Source of the DNA: an uncultured Thiotrichaceae bacterium
GTDB taxonomy: Bacteria; Pseudomonadota; Gammaproteobacteria; Thiotrichales; Thiotrichaceae
Direction of reading: 5' to 3'
Length of the DNA stretch: 64,000 bases
NCBI GenBank assembly: GCA_937925855.1
Contig: CALAMO010000010.1
Span: 62,001 to 126,000 of the forward strand
Part shown: one piece after another, positions 53,307 to 62,017 of the stretch
Numbering within the stretch: position 1 is the stretch's first letter
Layout: every line of letters starts with the position of its first letter
Notes under the pieces: generated by a model
What the model was told of the DNA's origin: nothing
Databases searched by the model: none
The model's input: the letters and a program-made list of their open reading frames with translations, nothing else
Translations under genes and position numbers: made by a program

Positions 53307-53439
53307 GAGATCCATCGTAGGGTTGGTCATCTGGCGCATCAACTGCAGTTTCAAACCTTAGCGGGTTTAACTGGCGGCTAGTCGAAGGTGGTCATTGAGC
53401 TGAGCCCCCCTACAACCAGGCGCACTGGCAGAGGATGTG

Positions 53440-53658
53440 TCAATGGCAGTGACGTCCAAGCCTGCTGTGGCGGTGGCATTTTCTATGCCATTTTTTACCC
53501 ATGTGATGCCTTTTGGGCTTAACGTGTATGGCTTTACCTCCTGGTTTGACCACAACCTTTCCAGGGCCTGTCGGGTTGATCACCGTTGTGCCACAGCCTT
53601 GAAGTAGCCCAATTAACAGGGGTACGGCTAGGAAGATGCCTAAGCTTGTTGGTTTCAT
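53440..53658 (-). CDS. Small His-rich lipoprotein
   Basis: A 72-residue protein. The lipoprotein signal MKPTSLGIFLAVPLLIGLLQ ends in a lipobox with the acylated Cys at about residue 22 (LLQGC). The mature part is basic and rich in His near the end (KPKRHHMGKKWHRKCHRHSR), suggesting metal binding. Another frame at 53367-53555 over the same DNA also lacks stops and gives a less biased composition, so a frameshift in the C-terminal half cannot be excluded. The palindrome at 53693-53706 lies 35 bp upstream of the ATG, so TetR control is likely. Confidence 0.6.
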   Translation of the reverse strand: MKPTSLGIFLAVPLLIGLLQGCGTTVINPTGPGKVVVKPGGKAIHVKPKRHHMGKKWHRKCHRHSRLGRHCH

Positions 53659-53692
53659 TATCAGTTTCCCGAAATTTATGAATTTAAACGAT

Positions 53693-53706
53693 ACGACCAG
53701 TCGTCT
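53693..53706. promoter_or_regulatory. Second TetR-type operator, upstream of the lipoprotein gene and PhyH gene
   Basis: ACGACCAGTCGT is a perfect palindrome (ACGAC, CA, GTCGT). The stretch GACCAGTCGTCT differs in one base from GACCGGTCGTCT at 52665-52676. It lies between the divergent lipoprotein (start 53658) and PhyH (start 53832) genes, so binding could affect both. Confidence 0.68.
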
Positions 53707-53831
53707 TAAGTGTCAAGCGCATGGGTAGTGATCAACAGGGCGAATAAGGGTATGAAAGGCATGACTTAACTTTGTTCATCAGATCATATATTGTATCTGT
53801 TTAGCTTTTTCATCGAATCTGGAGTTAAACG

Positions 53832-54698
53832 ATGAACACTGAACTACCGCGAGATATCACTGCGGCTGAAATCGAGTCTTATCATCGAGAGGGTGTGGTG
53901 CTACTTAAAGGGATGTTTGATGGCGATTGGATTACATTGCTGCGCCAGGGTTTGCAGGTGAACACCGAGCACCCAACGCACCGCGCGCGCACTTGGTCGC
54001 GGGATGCCGCAGGGCGTACGATGTTTTGGGATAGCCAAGCGTGGCAAAACATCAAGGAGTATCAACAGTTTATTTTTGACTCGCCCGCCGCCGCTGTTGC
54101 GGGCAAGTTGCTCAAGGCCACTGAGATTAATTTTTTCTTTGACGCGGTCTTTGTGCGTTCTCCCGGTACGCAGTTCACAACGCCTTGGCATCAGGATGAA
54201 CCGTATTGGTCTATAGAGGGTTACGATACCTGCACTATCTGGATGCCGCTGGTGCCGGTGAAAAAAAAGAACGCCTTGGCGTATGTGCCCGGCTCGCATC
54301 TAAATCCGCAAATTTTTGATCAATACAACTTTGGCGAGCTTAATCCCGACGGGAAAGCAGCGGTGGATCAGGTTGATTTTTCCGGTATTGCCGAACAATC
54401 GATTCCCGATATTGATGCGGACCCCGAACGCTATGGCGTTATCAGCTGGGATATGCAGCCCGGTGATTGTGTCGCCTTCAACAGCCGTATCCTACACGGC
54501 GGCTCGGGTCAACTCGACGCTGATACCGGATTGAGTGTCTTTACCAGCAAGTGGCTAGGAGACGATGCACGTATCAAGTTCCGGGCGTGTGGTATGGACC
54601 CAGACCATAGCGCCATTATGACCCAGCACGGCCTCAAACCTGGGGATCGTCCAGGGACTGCACTCTATCCAAGAATTTGGCAGCGTAGCGCGGATTGA
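53832..54698 (+). CDS. Phytanoyl-CoA dioxygenase (PhyH) family oxygenase
   Basis: A 288-residue Fe(II)/2-oxoglutarate oxygenase. The iron ligands His120 and Asp122 are in TTPWHQDEPYW. WMPLVPVKKKNALAYVPGSH is the family core strand. The distal His is in NSRILHGGSGQ. A likely 2-oxoglutarate-binding residue follows. GGAGTTAAACG precedes the ATG. It is followed after about 100 bp by a ruined FAD-dependent demethylase, so both may have served one pathway for a methylated or aliphatic substrate. It is only distantly like the PhyH at 19843. Confidence 0.9.
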   Translation: MNTELPRDITAAEIESYHREGVVLLKGMFDGDWITLLRQGLQVNTEHPTHRARTWSRDAAGRTMFWDSQAWQNIKEYQQFIFDSPAAAVAGKLLKATEINFFFDAVFVRSPGTQFTTPWHQDEPYWSIEGYDTCTIWMPLVPVKKKNALAYVPGSHLNPQIFDQYNFGELNPDGKAAVDQVDFSGIAEQSIPDIDADPERYGVISWDMQPGDCVAFNSRILHGGSGQLDADTGLSVFTSKWLGDDARIKFRACGMDPDHSAIMTQHGLKPGDRPGTALYPRIWQRSAD

Positions 54699-54802
54699 GG
54701 CTTGCAAGGATCCGGGGGGGGTAGCGCTTAGTCCCGTAGACATTAATGCTTAATATCATGAGCGCGCGGGACATGGCGCTCAGATTAGATGAGGATTCAG
54801 CT

Positions 54803-55447
54803 ATGAAATCAGAGGTACAGGTCGCGGTTATCGGCGGTGGCATCGTTGGAGCCTCCGTGCTTTATTGGTTAGCGAAGATGGGGTGGACAGATTCAGGAAA
54901 TGATCACCGCACCGATTCCTACGCTTGAAGCCATGGCGCACGAGGTGCCTGCGTGGCGTGATAGTTACGCTTCTTGTAGCGTACGGCTGGAAGGCAAAGA
55001 CGTTTTGGCGAGCGTTTATGAGGCAGAGCCGCAGTTCTGGGCGTTGGATGGTATCCCAACGGATTTTAAAGAAGACCTATTTCCAGCGGAATTGGAGCGC
55101 ATTATGCCGCACCTGGAGAAGCTGATCGAGCGCATGCCGAGTTTTGGTGAGGCCGGGATTAAAGTCATAAACAATGGCCCGATGTGTTGGACACCGGATG
55201 GTTTACCTATACTTGGCCCTATGCCTAGGCATGAAGGGCTGTGGCTGGCCGCCGGATTTAATGTCGGCATCGGCACGGGCGTTGGCAGCGGTGAATTTCT
55301 GGCTCAATGGATGACCACCGGCAGCCCACCGCCCGGCTTACGGTCGTGCATGCGGATCGATTTGGCAATGACTTGAGCCGGGAAGCGGCGTTGGCAGTGA
55401 TCCGTCGGGTATATGCGGTGGGTTATGAGCTACCTGATCGTATTTGA
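54803..55447 (+). pseudogene. Sarcosine/dimethylglycine dehydrogenase-like FAD oxidoreductase, deletion remnant
   Basis: The first frame reads MKSEVQVAVIGGGIVGASVL, then YWLAKMGWT, the FAD-binding start of the family, and shifts at about 54885. A second frame carries IQEMITAPIPTLEAMAHEVP, then YEAEPQFWALDGIPTDF and GPMCWTPDGLPILGPMPRHE, GLWLAAGFNVGIGTGVGSGE, the middle of the protein. A third frame from about 55345 gives LTVVHADRFGNDLSREAALA and VIRRVYAVGYELPD. Intact relatives have about 800 residues including a GcvT-like C-terminal region, which is absent. At least one large deletion (some 200-300 codons after residue 29) and one further frameshift are needed. No functional product is possible. 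Confidence 0.85.
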
Positions 55448-55459
55448 GTGCGTGATGTG

Positions 55460-55805
55460 TCACCAATCGCTTAAACGCAAGGCTGGCTGCCTAAATACAC
55501 CGCCCAAGTCGGGTTCGCGGTGCCACTTTATAAATTCGATTCCTACCCTTGATTCGCGCTGAAGCGGCTCTCTGAGCGGCTTGCCATGCAAAGAACGCAC
55601 TTTTTCAATCGCTTCATCACTGCCAGTAAATTCACTGAAAAGTCAGTTCGCGCTTACCTTCAAGTAAAGCACCTATTGCAATCAGTAATAGCAACGGCTT
55701 ATGCGGCGCACGTCTGTCACCACTCCTGAACGTTTTCAGGTTTGCAATTCTTTCTAAAATTGGAATTGTTCCATATAACATAAGTAAATCATCCAAATCG
55801 ATCAT
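55460..55805 (-). pseudogene. Remnant of a restriction-endonuclease-like protein (sulfur-binding-domain type N terminus)
   Basis: From the ATG at 55805 the frame reads MIDLDDLLMLYGTIPILERI, then LKTFRSGDRRAPHKPLLLLI and GALLEGKRELTFQ before a TGA at 55632. The RRAPHKPLLLL block is characteristic of N-terminal domains in HNH restriction enzymes of the ScoMcrA/SprMcrA group that read phosphorothioate DNA. After a +1 shift the frame continues to 55460 (EAIEKVRSLHGKPLREPLQR), weakly conserved. No HNH domain remains. It begins 14 bp after the unrecognised gene on the same strand, so the two may once have formed an operon. Family call rests on this block. Confidence 0.55.
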
Positions 55806-55819
55806 ACCGCTGAACTTAA

Positions 55820-56686
55820 CTAAGCTAAGGTCTGTGCCCCGGTACTTAGTACATAGTCATCATGCAAACGCATAATCGCCAGAGCGGGCTCAACCGTGCC
55901 TGAACGACCTAATTCATTGATTAATCGACACACAGCATAGTCCTTAGTCTTTTGCTCATACTGGTTTAACCAGTCAAGATAACGTTGCTCTGCCTGCTCA
56001 TCTTGGCGTGGGTAAGTATTCGGCGGATTTTTAGAGCCACAGCGCCAAGGTTTAGGGGTTAATCGCGCCCGAAAACAGGCTTGTGATCGGCATAGCTGTC
56101 TATACAAGCGATCACTGTTTAACCGTTTAAGGAGCGCTTCAGTCTCATCACTGAGTGGGTCAAACAGTTTATTAATGACCATAAGTCTGAAACCCGCAGC
56201 TGTTTCATAGACACGTAACATTAAATCTGGGTGCTGCTGGTGGAAATCAACAAAGTGCTGTTGATATTCTTCCCGTAGGCTTTGCCTATCATCGGGTTGT
56301 TTGTGGCTAAACCATGAGGCAAGTCTGCTGATAAGTCCAGGCCGAACTGCTATCGGTAGATCAACATCGGCAAATAATACCTGCGCTGAATTGAGCACAA
56401 GTGCACCGTAGCGATTGCGGGTAATGGCCGCAATTAGCTTGCCTTCGGCATCATGCAGTTCTTGTATCAGTTCCTCTTTAATCTCATCTTTATCTGCGTA
56501 ATGATAATCACCCAGAAACTGACCAGCTTTTAGCTGTGCTTGCCAGCGCCCTAGTTTTTCTAGCGCTTTATTCTTCGCCGCAACGACGCTTTGATTAGAT
56601 CCTGACCAGCTAATCAGATGATATTTGCACCCTTTTACATCCTCTACTTCCGCACTTTCGCGAGCCCAATACTTCGCTATTTTCAT
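55820..56686 (-). CDS. Conserved hypothetical protein with DxD and TPKPWRCG motifs
   Basis: A 288-residue protein. It reads as a real, conserved gene: an N-terminal alpha/beta part (KYHLISWSGSNQSVVAAKNK), then RYGALVLNSAQVLFADVDLP, a helical insert, AGFRLMVINKLFDP, and a strongly conserved-looking SQACFRARLTPKPWRCGSKN near residues 203-222. The tail has KDYAVCRLINELGRSG. FADVD is a DxD-type motif that may bind metal, and the whole recalls the motif order of primase-like proteins, but I cannot support that. I recognise it only as a widespread hypothetical family. No export signal. Confidence 0.75.
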   Translation of the reverse strand: MKIAKYWARESAEVEDVKGCKYHLISWSGSNQSVVAAKNKALEKLGRWQAQLKAGQFLGDYHYADKDEIKEELIQELHDAEGKLIAAITRNRYGALVLNSAQVLFADVDLPIAVRPGLISRLASWFSHKQPDDRQSLREEYQQHFVDFHQQHPDLMLRVYETAAGFRLMVINKLFDPLSDETEALLKRLNSDRLYRQLCRSQACFRARLTPKPWRCGSKNPPNTYPRQDEQAEQRYLDWLNQYEQKTKDYAVCRLINELGRSGTVEPALAIMRLHDDYVLSTGAQTLA

Positions 56687-56948
56687 GTTGTTAACCTGAT
56701 TAGACTTGAATTTTGTCGACCCTTACACGCTATTCTCGCCAATATAATGCCTGAAGTAGTCACAAGAGGTAAAATGGACAAGCAGTTGCCCATCGTGCCT
56801 ATCGCGCAGTAGGGGCAAGCATTTTGTGGGGAAGGGCAGGGCTTATCTGTGTCATGCGTCCTACTGTTATCGGTATCGCACCTCTAGTAGCGTACCCTAT
56901 CCCATCATTGTGTTGAACGCGATAGTTGATGGGGCGCGTTAGGTCTGC
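56687..56948. other. Intergenic region before the recN stop
   Basis: About 260 bp between the unknown gene and the recN end. It contains GGGGCAAGCATTTTGTGGGG and similar low-information sequence. Both flanking genes are on the minus strand, so a promoter for the unknown gene should be here. No dyad with a T-run, repeat or RNA gene was seen. Confidence 0.35.
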
Positions 56949-58616
56949 TTATTGTGCACGGCGTAGCATCTCGGTAGCCAAGGCGCGTGTAGCAGCGGTC
57001 AGGTCAATGCCGCCAATCATACGGGCAATTTCTTCTGTTCGCTCGCTGGCGCTGAGCTGTTGTATGCCGGTACTGGTTGAGGCATCGTCCTTGAGTTTGG
57101 TGACTTTGTAGTGCTGATGGGCCTGTGAAGCGACTTGCGGCAGGTGAGTGACGCATAGCACCTGACGGTTATGGCTGAGGGTGCGTAGCTGTGCGCCGAC
57201 AACTTCTGCAATGCCGCCGCCAATGCCGGTATCGACTTCATCAAAAATCAGGGCTGGCAGGGTGAGTGTTTGGGCTGCAATCATCTGGATGGCGAGGCTG
57301 ATGCGCGATAATTCACCGCCGGAAGCGACTTTGTTGATGGGCTTTAACGGTTGGCCGGGATTGGCGCTGACGGTAAATTCGATTTGGTCGTTGCCCTGTG
57401 GGGAGAACTGTTCGTGATCGGTGTTGATTTGAATCACGAGGCGTCCACCCTGCATGCCCAGTTCCTGCATAGCTTGGGTGACACCCTCCGACAATTGGGA
57501 GGCGAAACGGCGGCGGTTCTTGCTGAGGGCTGCTGCGTGCTTTTGATAGTGTGCTGCGGCCTTATCCAGCTGTTGCCTAACCGTCTCTATATTATAATCA
57601 CCGCCCTGTAGTGCGGCTAATTCTTGCTGCAGGCTGAGGAGGTGTTCGACTAACTGTTCCGGTTCGAGCTGATGTTTGCGCGCAATCGCCCGAATATCGG
57701 CAATGCGGTCTTCCACTTGTTTCAGCTGCTGTGGGTCGCCTTCTAGGCCCTCCGCATAGTCGCGTAACAGGTAGGCTGCCTCCTGGAGTTGCACCTGGGC
57801 ATTCTGCAATAGCTCAAGTGGCGTATGCAGCGCAGGGTCTGCGCTTAGCAGCTGCTGTAGTGCTTGGATGTGTTGGCTGAGGCTGGAGTAGGCCGATGCT
57901 TCGGCATCATAGAGCTGATGGTAGCTTTGCTCGGTGGCAGCTTGTAACTGTTCCGCATGCGCCAGCCGGTTCAAGGCTTCATCCAGGCGCTCGGTTTCGC
58001 CAACATCTAGCGCCAGCTCTTCCAGCTCATGGGTTTGAAAGCTTAGTAGGTCGATGCGTTCCTGGTGCTGTTGATTCTCATCGGTCAGTTTATCCAGCCG
58101 TTCCTTTAGTGTTTTCCAGGCTTTCCAGCTCGTGCGGGTTTTGTCGAGCAAGTCGGCATTAGCAGCAAAATCATCCAGCATTTGGCGCTGCATGCCTTTC
58201 TTCATCAGAGATTGATGCTCATGCTGACCATGGATATCCACCATTTGCTCACCCAGTTCCCGGATGAGTGCCAAGGTGACGGGTGCACCGTTGATCGTGG
58301 TTCTGGATTTGCCGGTAGTGGCAATAATTCGACGTAAAATGCAGTCGTCTTCATCGCTATCCAAGGCATGGGCGATGAGCCAGTCATGGGCGTGTGGTGC
58401 CTTGCTTATATCGACGGTGAGTGCAATTTCTGCTTTTTTGGCCCCGTGTCGTACCGTATTGCTATCGGCCTTATCGCCCAGTACTAACCCAATAGCATCC
58501 AGCAGAATGGATTTGCCCGCACCAGTTTCGCCGGTTAATGCGGTCATGCCGGCATGCAGTTCCAGTTCCAATTCTTCAATAATGGCAAAGTTACGGATGT
58601 GGATGTGAGTCAGCAT
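56949..58616 (-). CDS. recN: DNA repair protein RecN
   Basis: A 555-residue SMC-like ATPase acting in double-strand-break repair. Walker A is GETGAGKS at residues 29-36. The coiled-coil arms span residues about 150-345. The ABC signature is in ASGGELSRISLAIQ and Walker B in PALIFDEVDTGIGG. The start MLTHIHIRNFAII is chosen because TAATG overlaps the nadK stop. In this position it follows nadK directly, as in many gammaproteobacteria. No LexA box was identified ahead of nadK. Confidence 0.96.
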   Translation of the reverse strand: MLTHIHIRNFAIIEELELELHAGMTALTGETGAGKSILLDAIGLVLGDKADSNTVRHGAKKAEIALTVDISKAPHAHDWLIAHALDSDEDDCILRRIIATTGKSRTTINGAPVTLALIRELGEQMVDIHGQHEHQSLMKKGMQRQMLDDFAANADLLDKTRTSWKAWKTLKERLDKLTDENQQHQERIDLLSFQTHELEELALDVGETERLDEALNRLAHAEQLQAATEQSYHQLYDAEASAYSSLSQHIQALQQLLSADPALHTPLELLQNAQVQLQEAAYLLRDYAEGLEGDPQQLKQVEDRIADIRAIARKHQLEPEQLVEHLLSLQQELAALQGGDYNIETVRQQLDKAAAHYQKHAAALSKNRRRFASQLSEGVTQAMQELGMQGGRLVIQINTDHEQFSPQGNDQIEFTVSANPGQPLKPINKVASGGELSRISLAIQMIAAQTLTLPALIFDEVDTGIGGGIAEVVGAQLRTLSHNRQVLCVTHLPQVASQAHQHYKVTKLKDDASTSTGIQQLSASERTEEIARMIGGIDLTAATRALATEMLRRAQ

Positions 58617-59500
58617 TAAAGTGGAGTTCCCCAATGGAGTTTCGAGCGCAGTATCTGGTAATAATCATAACTTTTTGGGTGCAGGAGACGCATCTTTTTC
58701 TGCCCGGCTTGGATACTAACACGGTCGCCTGAGACTAATTCAATATCATTGTGGCCATCAAAGGAAATGCTGGAATCGACGGGAGAATCCACGAGGTGCC
58801 CGCGCTCGCTGCATAGACTGATTTCAATTTGGCTTTGACTATTGATCACCAGTGGGCGGTTACTTAGGGTGTGCGGACAAATAGGCACTAGCACATTGGC
58901 ATCGAGTGAAGGGTGTAAAATGGGGCCTCCACTGGAGAGCGCGTAGGCGGTAGAGCCGGTGGCAGTGGCGACGACTAGGCCGTCTGCACGCTGTTTGATT
59001 ACAAAATTACCGTCGATGTGAGTTGTAAATTCAATCATGCGCACAGCATTGCGTGAGTGCAGCACCACGTCATTAAGCGCGCTGCCTTTACCCAATAGCT
59101 GCTCGCCTCTGAAGGCGCTGGCCTGTAATAGGCCCCGTTGTTCTTCAACAAAATGGCCTGCGAGAACCAGACTGAGCTGTTGAATCATTTCTTCCGGCAG
59201 AACATCCACCAGAAATCCAACGCGCCCCAGATTAATGCCAACAATGGGTAGGTCATGGGCGGCTAATAAACGCCCGGCCTGGAGTAGAGTGCCATCTCCA
59301 CCGACCACAATGGCCAGATCAGCCTGTTGAGCAATATCTGTATCTGGGCAGGCCGGGCAGCCAAGAATCGCTGCCGGGTGCGCGGAGGTCATGATGTTAA
59401 GTGATTGTTGCTGCAAAAATTGATGCAGCGTGTGCAGCGACTTCCCGACAGTCGTCGCCTCCGCTTTGGAAAAAATACCGATTGTCGAGAATGGATTCAT
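58616..59500 (-). CDS. nadK: NAD kinase
   Basis: A 294-residue enzyme phosphorylating NAD to NADP. The ATP/NAD motif GGDG is at residues 67-70 (IVVGGDGTLLQAGR). ALNDVVLHSRNAVRMIEF is the NE/D region, and VVATATGSTAYALSSGGPIL binds the substrate. Length is standard. It overlaps recN by one base (TAATG) and is divergent from hrcA over about 120 bp. The linkage nadK-recN-hrcA is common in proteobacteria. Confidence 0.96.
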   Translation of the reverse strand: MNPFSTIGIFSKAEATTVGKSLHTLHQFLQQQSLNIMTSAHPAAILGCPACPDTDIAQQADLAIVVGGDGTLLQAGRLLAAHDLPIVGINLGRVGFLVDVLPEEMIQQLSLVLAGHFVEEQRGLLQASAFRGEQLLGKGSALNDVVLHSRNAVRMIEFTTHIDGNFVIKQRADGLVVATATGSTAYALSSGGPILHPSLDANVLVPICPHTLSNRPLVINSQSQIEISLCSERGHLVDSPVDSSISFDGHNDIELVSGDRVSIQAGQKKMRLLHPKSYDYYQILRSKLHWGTPL

Positions 59501-59621
59501 AGATAGATGCGTTAGCTGACGGTAGGATTTAATTATGCCATTAAAGAATTAAAGTCTATTGTAGCGATCCACAGGCAAAAAGGCTAAAGTGTAACGAGGT
59601 TTTAGTCTTTGTGGAACTGCC

Positions 59622-60689
59622 ATGAAAAACCAGCAACAGGTGCCAGAATTAAATGATCGTGCTCAGCATATTCTGAAAGTACTGGTTGAAGATTATATTC
59701 AGGATGGTCAGCCGGTAGGTTCAAGAAAACTTGCGAAAAGCAGTGGGTTGGCGCTCAGTGCGGCGACTATTCGCAATGTGATGGCTGATCTAGAAGACAT
59801 GGGTTATATCCGTGCGCCACATACCTCTGCTGGGCGTATTCCCACCTCGCAGGGCTACCGCGTTTTTGTTGACTCATTGCTTAAAATTGAACCTTTAGAG
59901 ACCAAGGCGGCTAGCCATCTCCAGGGACAGCTGAGTACCGGGCAGGATGCCAATGCGCTGATCCAGTCTGCCTCCAATCTATTATCCGGCATTACCTCAC
60001 TCACCGGCCTGGTCACGATCCCCCGGCATAATCCCTCTTCCATTCGGCAGATTGAGTTTTTGCGACTCAACAGTGATCAGGTGCTGGTAATTCTAGTGTT
60101 TAGCCGCAATGAGGTGCAGAACCGAATTATCCAGATCAAACAAGATGTTACCGCCGATGAGTTGCAGCAGGCAGCTAATTTTTTGAATGAACACATGATT
60201 GGCAAGGACATCACGACTGCTCGGCAGGCGCTCTTGGAGGATATGCGCCAGTACCGAGAAGAGATGAATCAGATTATGTTGTCTGCGATTGAGCTGGGCG
60301 AAATGGCTTTTGCGGATATGAGCGTTTCGGCTGAACATGATTATGTGATTGCGGGCGAAACTAATCTGATGGGTTATGATGATTTATCCGACATTGATAA
60401 GTTGCGCGAGCTGTTCGGTGCGTTTAATGAAAAACGTGATATTTTGAATTTATTTGATAAAAGCATTCAGGCTGAAGGCGTTAAAATCTTTATCGGCCGC
60501 GAATCGGGCTATGATGTATTTGGTGATTGCAGTTTGGTCACTGCACCTTATTCCATGGGGGAAGATCAGCTCGGTGTGCTGGGCGTTATTGGGCCAAAGC
60601 GGATGCCTTATGAGCATGTCATTCCCGTGGTTGATCTGACTTCTCGCCTGCTGAGTGTGGCGTTTAACCATCGGGCTGATGCTGAATAA
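59622..60689 (+). CDS. hrcA: Heat-inducible transcription repressor HrcA
   Basis: A 355-residue repressor that binds CIRCE elements and is aided by GroEL. The N-terminal winged helix is LKVLVEDYIQDGQPVGSRKL, then SAATIRNVMADLEDMGYI and APHTSAGRIPTSQGYRVFVD. The C-terminal region has FIGRESGYDVFGDCSLVTA and GVIGPKRMPYEHVIPVVD. Length is normal. In many bacteria it leads a grpE-dnaK-dnaJ operon; here rpoH follows instead, preceded by a CIRCE element. Confidence 0.97.
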   Translation: MKNQQQVPELNDRAQHILKVLVEDYIQDGQPVGSRKLAKSSGLALSAATIRNVMADLEDMGYIRAPHTSAGRIPTSQGYRVFVDSLLKIEPLETKAASHLQGQLSTGQDANALIQSASNLLSGITSLTGLVTIPRHNPSSIRQIEFLRLNSDQVLVILVFSRNEVQNRIIQIKQDVTADELQQAANFLNEHMIGKDITTARQALLEDMRQYREEMNQIMLSAIELGEMAFADMSVSAEHDYVIAGETNLMGYDDLSDIDKLRELFGAFNEKRDILNLFDKSIQAEGVKIFIGRESGYDVFGDCSLVTAPYSMGEDQLGVLGVIGPKRMPYEHVIPVVDLTSRLLSVAFNHRADAE

Positions 60690-60743
60690 TTTAGGTGCTT
60701 CCGGCGTGAATAAGGGGGCGTGTACCACCGCTGAGTGTGTGAA

Positions 60744-60770
60744 TTAGCACTCCGGCTTGCAGAGTGCTAA
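60744..60770 (+). promoter_or_regulatory. CIRCE operator (HrcA-binding site) upstream of rpoH
   Basis: TTAGCACTC, nine bases, GAGTGCTAA: a perfect match to the CIRCE consensus. It lies 36 bp before the rpoH ATG and 54 bp after hrcA. HrcA encoded directly upstream should repress rpoH transcription from a promoter overlapping the site and so link the sigma-32 response to GroEL-controlled repression. Confidence 0.97.
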
Positions 60771-60805
60771 AATGACATAAATGATAACTCAAGGAGACAG
60801 AAAAA

Positions 60806-61678
60806 ATGGCTAACGCATTGATGGTTCGTGGACAGACTTTACCAGTTCCGGTTGGGAATCTGGAAAGTTATATTCACGCTATCCACGCGATACCCGTACT
60901 GAATGCTGAAGAAGAACGTGATCTGGCACACTGCTTACGTGCAGACAACGATCTTGAATCCGCGAAACAGCTCATTCTGCATAATCTGCGTTTTGTAGTG
61001 AAAGTTGCCCGTGGCTACAACGGTTACGGCTTGCCGCTGAGTGATTTGGTGCAGGAAGGGAATGTTGGCCTGATGAAAGCGGTGAAACGCTTTGATCCAA
61101 CGATGAATGTGCGGCTGATTTCCTTTGCGGTGCATTGGATTCGAGCAGAGATCCATGAATTTATCTTGCGCAACTGGAAAATCGTTAAGGTGGCGACCAC
61201 TAAAGCCCAAAGAAAACTATTTTTTAACCTGCGTAGCAGTAAAAAGCGCCTCGGCTGGCTGTCTAACGATCAGGCACAAGAAGTGGCGAATGACTTGGGT
61301 GTGACCAAGGCAGATGTGTTGGAAATGGAAAAACGGCTGGGTGCGCACGATGTATCGTTTGAGTTGCCGACCGACAGTGACGATGATGAACAGGCGTATT
61401 CACCGAGCCAATATCTGGCTTCCGACGTAGCTGATCCCGCGGATGCCTTAGAAGCTGAGCAGTGGGAAGCTTACACCCGCCAGCGTTTTCAGGGTGCTTT
61501 AGCGCAGTTGGATGCGCGCAGCCAAGATATTTTGGCGAGTCGCTGGCTGGTAGAAAGAAAAGCCACGCTCCAGGATTTAGCCACTAAATACAACGTTTCT
61601 GCTGAGCGGATTCGCCAGCTAGAAAATGCGGCAGTCAAAAAACTGAAGCTGGCAGTGATGGAACCTGAAGCGGCGTGA
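60806..61678 (+). CDS. rpoH: RNA polymerase heat-shock sigma factor sigma-32
   Basis: A 290-residue sigma-70 family factor directing heat-shock promoters. Region 2 has [38 protein letters not shown] and [18 protein letters not shown]. The RpoH-specific box QRKLFFNLR is at residues 135-143. Region 4.2 is [20 protein letters not shown], ending [21 protein letters not shown] lies before the ATG. CIRCE upstream implies HrcA control; the known RNA-thermometer and DnaK-dependent controls cannot be judged from primary sequence. Confidence 0.97.
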   Translation: MANALMVRGQTLPVPVGNLESYIHAIHAIPVLNAEEERDLAHCLRADNDLESAKQLILHNLRFVVKVARGYNGYGLPLSDLVQEGNVGLMKAVKRFDPTMNVRLISFAVHWIRAEIHEFILRNWKIVKVATTKAQRKLFFNLRSSKKRLGWLSNDQAQEVANDLGVTKADVLEMEKRLGAHDVSFELPTDSDDDEQAYSPSQYLASDVADPADALEAEQWEAYTRQRFQGALAQLDARSQDILASRWLVERKATLQDLATKYNVSAERIRQLENAAVKKLKLAVMEPEAA

Positions 61679-62017
61679 TGCTTGCTTGATAGTGATAGTC
61701 TTACGGCCTGCCGAATTGTTTTGTGCAGGCCATGCAAGCACAGTGCTTTAACTACCCGTTTAAATAATATTTTGTCAAAACGCCCCGATTCTGCCTGCTA
61801 ATTGCCTAGCGTTTCTGCTATTCCAACCCCGCCTCTGTTGTCGTCTGCTATGATCTAAGCTGCTATTTTACCGACGCTTGACCTTAATTTAGCGTACCGT
61901 TTCGAAGCATGGATAACTTGATTTTTTCCGATAAATAGTGGATATAAAAGGAGTGTTATGTCAGGGCATTTGGTCCAGTACTAGCGGTGTAATGAAAACG
62001 AGCAGGAGTAGCCCTTT
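61679..62017. other. Intergenic region after rpoH
   Basis: About 340 bp without a supported gene. Just after the rpoH stop, GGCCTGC and GCAGGCC (61705-61731) form a 7-bp hairpin with a 13-base loop. It has no T-run, so it is at best a weak terminator. The rest is AT-rich near 61900-61960 and probably holds the promoter of the HNH gene. A plus-strand frame from 61938 has no recognisable features. Confidence 0.45.
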
